64,000 nucleotides of DNA from Ulota crispa (lineage: Eukaryota; Streptophyta; Bryopsida; Orthotrichales; Orthotrichaceae). The DNA is taken from positions 13,260,409 to 13,324,408 of the forward strand of contig OY987250.1 in assembly GCA_963920765.1 (NCBI GenBank). The letters run 5' to 3'. Positions 59,138-64,000 of the stretch are shown piece after piece (the stretch's first letter is position 1; every line of letters starts with the position of its first letter). The notes beneath the pieces are model-generated. The model did not search any database. It saw nothing but the letters and a program-made list of their open reading frames with translations, and had not been told where the DNA came from. The position numbers and the translations under genes are program-made.

Positions 59138-59342
59138 TTAACCCCTGAAGGACCTAGCAAAGTTTTCACCAAAAACTCTTCAAAACTGCCATTTTTAGAG
59201 CATCAACCAAATTTGAAAACAAACATTTGATGCATATGTGACAGTAGAATCTTGTAGAAGAATGGTTTTAGAAGACCTGAAAAAATTTCAGAGTTTTTTG
59301 TCCCGTGGATTGGAAGTTAGAATGGTTTGAATATTTGAAAAC
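59138..59342. mobile_element. TTAA-bounded family B-like element, truncated
   Basis: Starts TTAACCCCTGAAGGACCTAG and matches the first ~200 bp of 21220-22140 closely, then stops where a different MITE begins. The right end is missing. Confidence 0.78.
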
Positions 59343-59489
59343 ATTATTCTCGTAGTATCCAAATAATACATTTAAAAGTGCAAACTCACTTTTTTTCTAT
59401 TCCTAATAATCCTATAATTTGCTAATTGTCTGTTGATAGTCATCATGTTCAAAACCCTTACTTTGACATTTATGGGTGCTCTTACCTTA
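59343..59489. mobile_element. GGTAGCAACACC-type MITE fragment, copy 4
   Basis: Matches the right half of 44520-44858 (AGTATCCAA.TAAT.CATT, ATCATGTTCAAAACCCTTA, then TGGGTGCTCTTACCTT). The left half is gone. Confidence 0.72.
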
Positions 59490-59490
59490 T

Positions 59491-59534
59491 CTATGAAAAT
59501 ATAGCAAACTTCAGGGGTATCCATGAAATTTTCC
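59491..59534. mobile_element. MULE-1 terminal fragment
   Basis: GCAAACTTCAGGGGTATCCA followed by TGAAATTTTCC is the right terminus of the MULE-1 family. No left arm is present. Confidence 0.75.
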
Positions 59535-59535
59535 T

Positions 59536-59544
59536 CTATATTAA
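59536..59544 (+). promoter_or_regulatory. Candidate TATA box for the glucosylceramide synthase gene
   Basis: CTATATTAA begins within a few bases of the MULE-1 fragment edge and about 240 bp upstream of the first ATG. Position and sequence are compatible with a TATA element; there is no direct evidence of a start site. Confidence 0.3.
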
Positions 59545-59782
59545 CAGCCGGTTGCCCGGTTCTCCCCGATCATTTCCACTCCTGGCTGGGGAGGGTTGAC
59601 TGGAGAAGTGCCCTGTTGCGCCCTGCTTCTATTACAGAGCACTGTTGCAATTACGGAGCCCTGCTTCTATTACATTACAGAGCACTGGTGTTATTACGGA
59701 GGGACCCCGTTTCAACTGACGCAGAACCTGGAATTTGGTGTTTTGAAAAAAGAGAGCGAGAGAGACGACGACGACGACGGCC

Positions 59783-59815
59783 ATGGCGATGGCTATGGCG
59801 ATGGCTATGGCGATG
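59783..59815 (+). repeat. ATGGCG/ATGGCT repeat forming six in-frame start codons of GCS
   Basis: Six ATG-GCN dicodons (ATGs at 59783, 59789, 59795, 59801, 59807 and 59813) precede ATTTGG. The first has the context GACGGCCATGG, a favourable initiation site. An adjacent (GAC)n run lies just upstream. Confidence 0.9.
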
Positions 59816-62800
59816 GCGATTTGGACTGCAGGCGCAGGAGCACTGGATGCCTGGCTTGCATGGGCCAGCTCTGTGTGCTGCCACCCGCTCGCCATCTTCT
59901 TCCAGCTTAAGGTGTACTAAGCTCACCCTCACCCTGTCTCTTTGAGGCATTTGCACCTGCATTGCCATTACATTACCTATGCTCGGGGATACATTCTGAA
60001 GTGTGTCGGAACACGTGCTTTTTGGTTTCCTTCCAGGGCTGTGTAATCTACCTCGTGCTCGCAGCTGGCTGGGCTTACAATTCAGTAGTAAGGTTCTTCT
60101 CTCTGCCTCTATAGATTTTTCTCCAATGCTTGCCATTTTCCCTGTTTTTTTTCCTTCTTTTTAGGTCTTCTGTTAGCTGCGCTTTGTGATTTGTCGCGCT
60201 GGAACAGAGCTCAAGAGCTGCGCCGAATTCGCACTGCCGAAGCGTCGGGGAACAGTCTGGCATTCCTGTATCCCAATGTGGACGACTTGGAGCACTCCGC
60301 TCAAGCGAAACTGCCTCGAGTGTCCGTCGTGATGCCTTCGAAAGGAGTTGGAGAGCATAATGTCAGCAACTGGCGTACTCAGGTTTCACCCTAATTCTGT
60401 ACCTCCATAGCCCGGCGATGTTTTAGAGATGATCACAACTCTGGTCATGATCCAGGTCTTCGTGTTAGTAAACGCACAAGGTTAAATTCCATCAAAGAAT
60501 GCTTCATGCCTTGTTAGAAGCGCATTTTTCTTAGCTTTCTAACAAGCTATCACTTTCATGATTTGACCTAGAAATGAGCAAGAAAATGCACCGTGTGTTC
60601 GCTCTCTATATTGTTTGCTGTTACATTTGTCACATACCTTCCGTTGCTTGCTGTGATTTCAACACTTATAGTTAGGACGTGTGTTATAGTCCATGAGAAG
60701 TGCATTTTCAGCAGCTTTACAGTAAAACATCACTCAAACCATTTGGTTGAGCCTTGAGCATGAGATTTCTGTTTGAAATCTGGTGCAACAATTGATTATG
60801 TCTGCTTACGAGAACATTTGTTTCTGATGTTCTGTATTTATCATGAGAGAAGACTGAAATGCTTAGGTCCAGAGTGCAACAGGGAATGGTGAATGTGACA
60901 ATTATCTTTTTGAATAGTTCTTTGCTGAATATTGAAAAATTGTAACATCTCCTAAATGTGGTTTGATTGCAGGTTTTGTCGATGTATGGAGGACCTTTAG
61001 AATTTCTCTTTGTGGTGGAAAACAAGGAGGATCCAGCATATGAATCCATCTCGCAGCTGATGCATGATCTAGAGGTTTGCTTGATACCCGTTTACACCTC
61101 TTTGTTAATCCTTTCTACTAGGCACAGTAGTTTTTTTTTTTTTTTTTTTTTTCAGCAGCAGTAGCTTCTATTCTGAGCACAGGCATGACATTTACTCAGC
61201 AGTATTACCAAAAAAATTTCCGGCTTTTCACGTAATGACCGAATATCCCTAACTTTTGAAATGTTGCCAAAATGCTCCTGGCCGTTACATGCGCTATTTG
61301 AACTACTTTTGAATTACTTGACGCTCTTATCACTGCAATTATTTAAGGAATTCCTGTTACTAGTTCCTTGAATAGTTTATGTTTCCCACATCTGCTATCA
61401 CGTGCAGCTTGTTTCTCGAAGGTTTGCAATAGCTTTGTGTTTTTATATAGCTCCGAGTAGCAGGGTTGCATTGCTTTGTCAAACACAAGTTTTTGAGCAG
61501 ACGAGTGTCAAAAGGAGTAGTGGTATTTCAGATGTTTGGTGATGTTTGGTACCGACAGGGAAATTTTCAATAATTAGGGGTATCTCGGTCCTTTCCTGGA
61601 AAGTCTCGAGTATTTTGGTAATTTTCCCAATATTATTGAACATTGCCAACTTCATAAGACTGTCAACTACCTGTGACTACCCTGGTATGAGACGACTTTT
61701 AGAGACTTCTGCTATGTAAGGCACAAATTCAGAAATACTGAGTGGTGGTCGTTGTCTCACTTTATTAGCTCAGGGTATAAATGGCTGGCAAGGACGAAAT
61801 GATATGTCTGATATGTCCAATAGAGAAAATTAAAAAGACTACTTGACAAAATAAGGTTGCAGCTGCATACCTAAAGGTTATATGAATATGTAGAGAAACA
61901 ACAAGAATTTGCTTAGGCTGTGATGTGTTGTCAGGAATTCAAGGGCCATACTGTGGGCGAAGTTGACCTTTATCCTTGGTCTTTATTATCATTATTATAG
62001 TCCTGTTATAGTTTTCAACCGTTTTCAATGATATTGCTGATCACCGCTTAAGCTTTTAGGTGTTTTGCAAGGGTTGTTGTCATCTAGACATTACTTAAAA
62101 ATGCTGGTTTGCAATATGTTTCTAACTTGGATCTTCATTGTGATTTTGCAATGCGGACACTCCTCAGGGTGAAGTGGATATAAAGTTGCTTGTTGCTGGC
62201 TACTCAACAACATGCAGCCAAAAGATATTTAACCAGCTGGTATGCCAACCACAACCTGATATGCATGCATTTTTTTGGGTCCTTGAGCTGACAGTTGCTG
62301 TGGTTGCACTCGAGGTGATGCTTTTGAGAGATATCCCAGTTACTGCCAATCTACTAGGCTTTCATCTTATTGAACTGGTCAATGATATCTACCTTTTTTG
62401 TTGTGTTTTGCATAGTTGCATAGTTCGGCTTCAGTGTAAGATGCTAGCTTAATGTAGTTCACGAGATCTTAGCAGCCTCAGTTTATCACCCATTCAATTG
62501 TGCTGCTGTGAAGTGATCTCTCTTATATTTTGGGCTTCTGATAGGCAGGTGTGGATGCCATGCACCCGAACAGCAAGTATGTGTTCTTTTTGGATGATGA
62601 CGTGCAGCTCTGTCCAGGGACCATTGGTGCCCTTGTGGCTCACATGATCAAGCACCCTGAGGTATGCTGCTGTAGATTCTCACAACGTCTCGTAGTCTTG
62701 TACAATCAAGCATAGAATGCTTTGGCTAGCTCTCTACCTGATATTGAATCGATCTGTTTGTTTTCTACTACAAAAGAGACTGAGGAAATGATCTGAATAT

Positions 62801-64000
62801 GAAAATGTAGAAATACTTGCTTCCAATGAAAATGAGACATGATATAAGCGATAGTAGCTTGTTGGTGCCCATCATTTAAATGAATGCTATTCTCATGATC
62901 TGTAGTAGTTTGATATTTGGAAATATATGATATTGAATGCTTAAACTAATGAAAGTGTTGTACTGAGGGTTACTTGGAAAAGAGGCACGAAATCTGTTTT
63001 CAATTAGGGTAAAGACAGCTGCTGCTTATGTTGGGTTTTGGTCTTTGGCCTCTGCTGTAAACTTTGCGTGTGGCTGACCACCTTTGTATTTCCTTGCAGA
63101 TTTTCGTGTTGACAGGATACCCTTTTGACCTACCTTCGGGTAGTCTTGGAAGTTACTGCATTTACGAGTATCATCTGGTATTTCCTCCTCTATGCTCATG
63201 GTCTTCTTGTGCACTTTACAAATGTTAAAGCTTATAATCTTTCTGCATGTAGCATTTTCATTCCTCTTATTTCTGGATTATCTTGAAGAGCTTTGCACTT
63301 ATCAGCAGTTCGTTGTGTGTGCCAGCCCTGCTCTATAGGATTCGCTACTGGGGGCCGAGGGCGGACGTTTTTTCTTTGGGGTGGCTGCATGATGGTTAGT
63401 AAAATTTCTTGTGTTTTCAACTCTTTTCTGTAAATCTCTTGTCTCGTTTCCCAGGCACTTAAGATGACAATTTTTTTGAATGCAAAAACAGTAAATACCA
63501 GCCTTTACGAAATTGTACAACTTAAGGTAGATCTGAAATGGTTGAGTCGATTCTATCAAAAGGAATCCCTCCTGTTGCAGCATTTTATTGAAAATTAGAA
63601 TTGTAGATGCATGCAGATGATTTTAGGACAGACCGATATGGTATGGTCACTGGTCTCCGAGAAGGAGGATATTCAGATGATATGACTCTAGCTGCAGTGG
63701 CTGGTAAGTATTCCTTTCGTCTTCGAGCTGCCAAGTTCATGTATTGCCTCACCGCATCAATGGAGCCTTAAACTTGATTTCCAATTTTGCGGATACTCTT
63801 CTTTCAATAGAAATTTATCCACAGGGTTTGAAAAAATAATTTAGGATGCTTCAATGAAGATAACAAATGTACTACTAGAAAGAAGAAGTCATGCTCTGCA
63901 GTTTTGAACATTGAACATTTCCATTTTTAGTTTAGGCACTTACGTGTTAGTTTTCGTTATGATTGTTGCATCTTGCAGGAGCCAACGGACGCGTCATCAG
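59783..64000 (+). CDS. GCS: Ceramide glucosyltransferase (glucosylceramide synthase), GT21, 3' part beyond window
   Basis: Transfers glucose from UDP-glucose to ceramide in ER/Golgi membranes. Exons: 59783-59911, 60037-60092, 60208-60382, 60973-61074, 62168-62239, 62545-62661, 63100-63177, 63326-63394, 63607-63703 and 63979-64000 (cut off). All borders are GT-AG and phases agree. The N-terminus is hydrophobic, with a membrane segment near GCVIYLVLAAGWAYN (44-58). Then come LPRVSVVMPSKG, YGGPLEFLFVVENKEDP, STTCSQKI.NQL, the catalytic FLDDDV (Asp 195-197), GYPFDLPSGSLGSYCIYEYH, FFLWGGCMM and GGYSDDMTLA (Asp 290-291). The (Q/R)xxRW motif and C-terminal membrane segments should lie downstream. 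The splice choice at 60092/60208 was set by phase and an ungapped fit to the family. Start ambiguity: six in-frame ATGs. Confidence 0.95.
61129..61152. repeat. Poly-T tract in GCS intron 4
   Basis: About 24 consecutive T shortly after exon 4. No associated element was recognised. Confidence 0.7.

Noticed and set aside
59523..59945. 140-codon plus-strand ORF near the GCS start
   Set aside because: It is a shadow frame of GCS exon 1; the Arg-rich stretch is the ATGGCG and GAC repeats read out of frame.

Overview
This is plant nuclear DNA. AT-rich repeat-filled spacers separate intron-rich genes with GT-AG splice junctions. Two products look plastid-targeted (a Shewanella-like PPP phosphatase and a family I pyrophosphatase), and a plant-type glucosylceramide synthase and a plant gamma-tubulin complex subunit relic are present. 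I judge it a streptophyte, probably a land plant, but the sequence does not fix the species. No rRNA, tRNA, CRISPR array or virus was recognised.

Layout. 1-3648: AT-rich spacer with one TATG/CA microsatellite. 4631-14274 (minus): an intact nine-exon SLP1-type phosphatase of about 456 residues, with six of its eight introns carrying mobile elements or a minisatellite. 14275-24352: spacer built largely from small non-autonomous transposons, including a clear nested insertion. 24353-28712 (minus): an intact six-exon chloroplast inorganic pyrophosphatase (307 residues), with a four-unit tandem repeat directly upstream. 29303-39840: AT-rich spacer with chained TTAA-bounded elements and several foldback elements. 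41335-45674 (plus): a broken intron-containing copy of gamma-tubulin complex component 3, with two stops, one frameshift and a missing central segment. 46.2-48.8 kb: a 300-bp duplication and MITEs. 50914-51837 (plus): a 308-codon frame of unknown family with five internal stops and no frameshift. 54.6-57 kb (minus): exon-like fragments, including an F-box/kelch-like relic. 59783-64000 (plus): the first ten exons of ceramide glucosyltransferase, running off the window.

The three intact genes do unrelated housekeeping work: plastid protein dephosphorylation, PPi removal for plastid biosynthesis, and glucosylceramide synthesis in the secretory pathway. There is no operon logic.

The most unusual content is the repeat landscape. 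At least a dozen elements have ends reading TTAACCC..., with TTAA at both edges, and several are joined end to end sharing one TTAA. A related pattern of three Tourist-like elements joined through shared TTA fills phosphatase intron 7. A Mutator-type MITE family with 9-bp target duplications sits in all three coding-gene loci tested (two live genes and the GCP3 relic). The phosphatase's first intron contains eight 63-70 bp units that each repeat the exon-1 splice-donor context.
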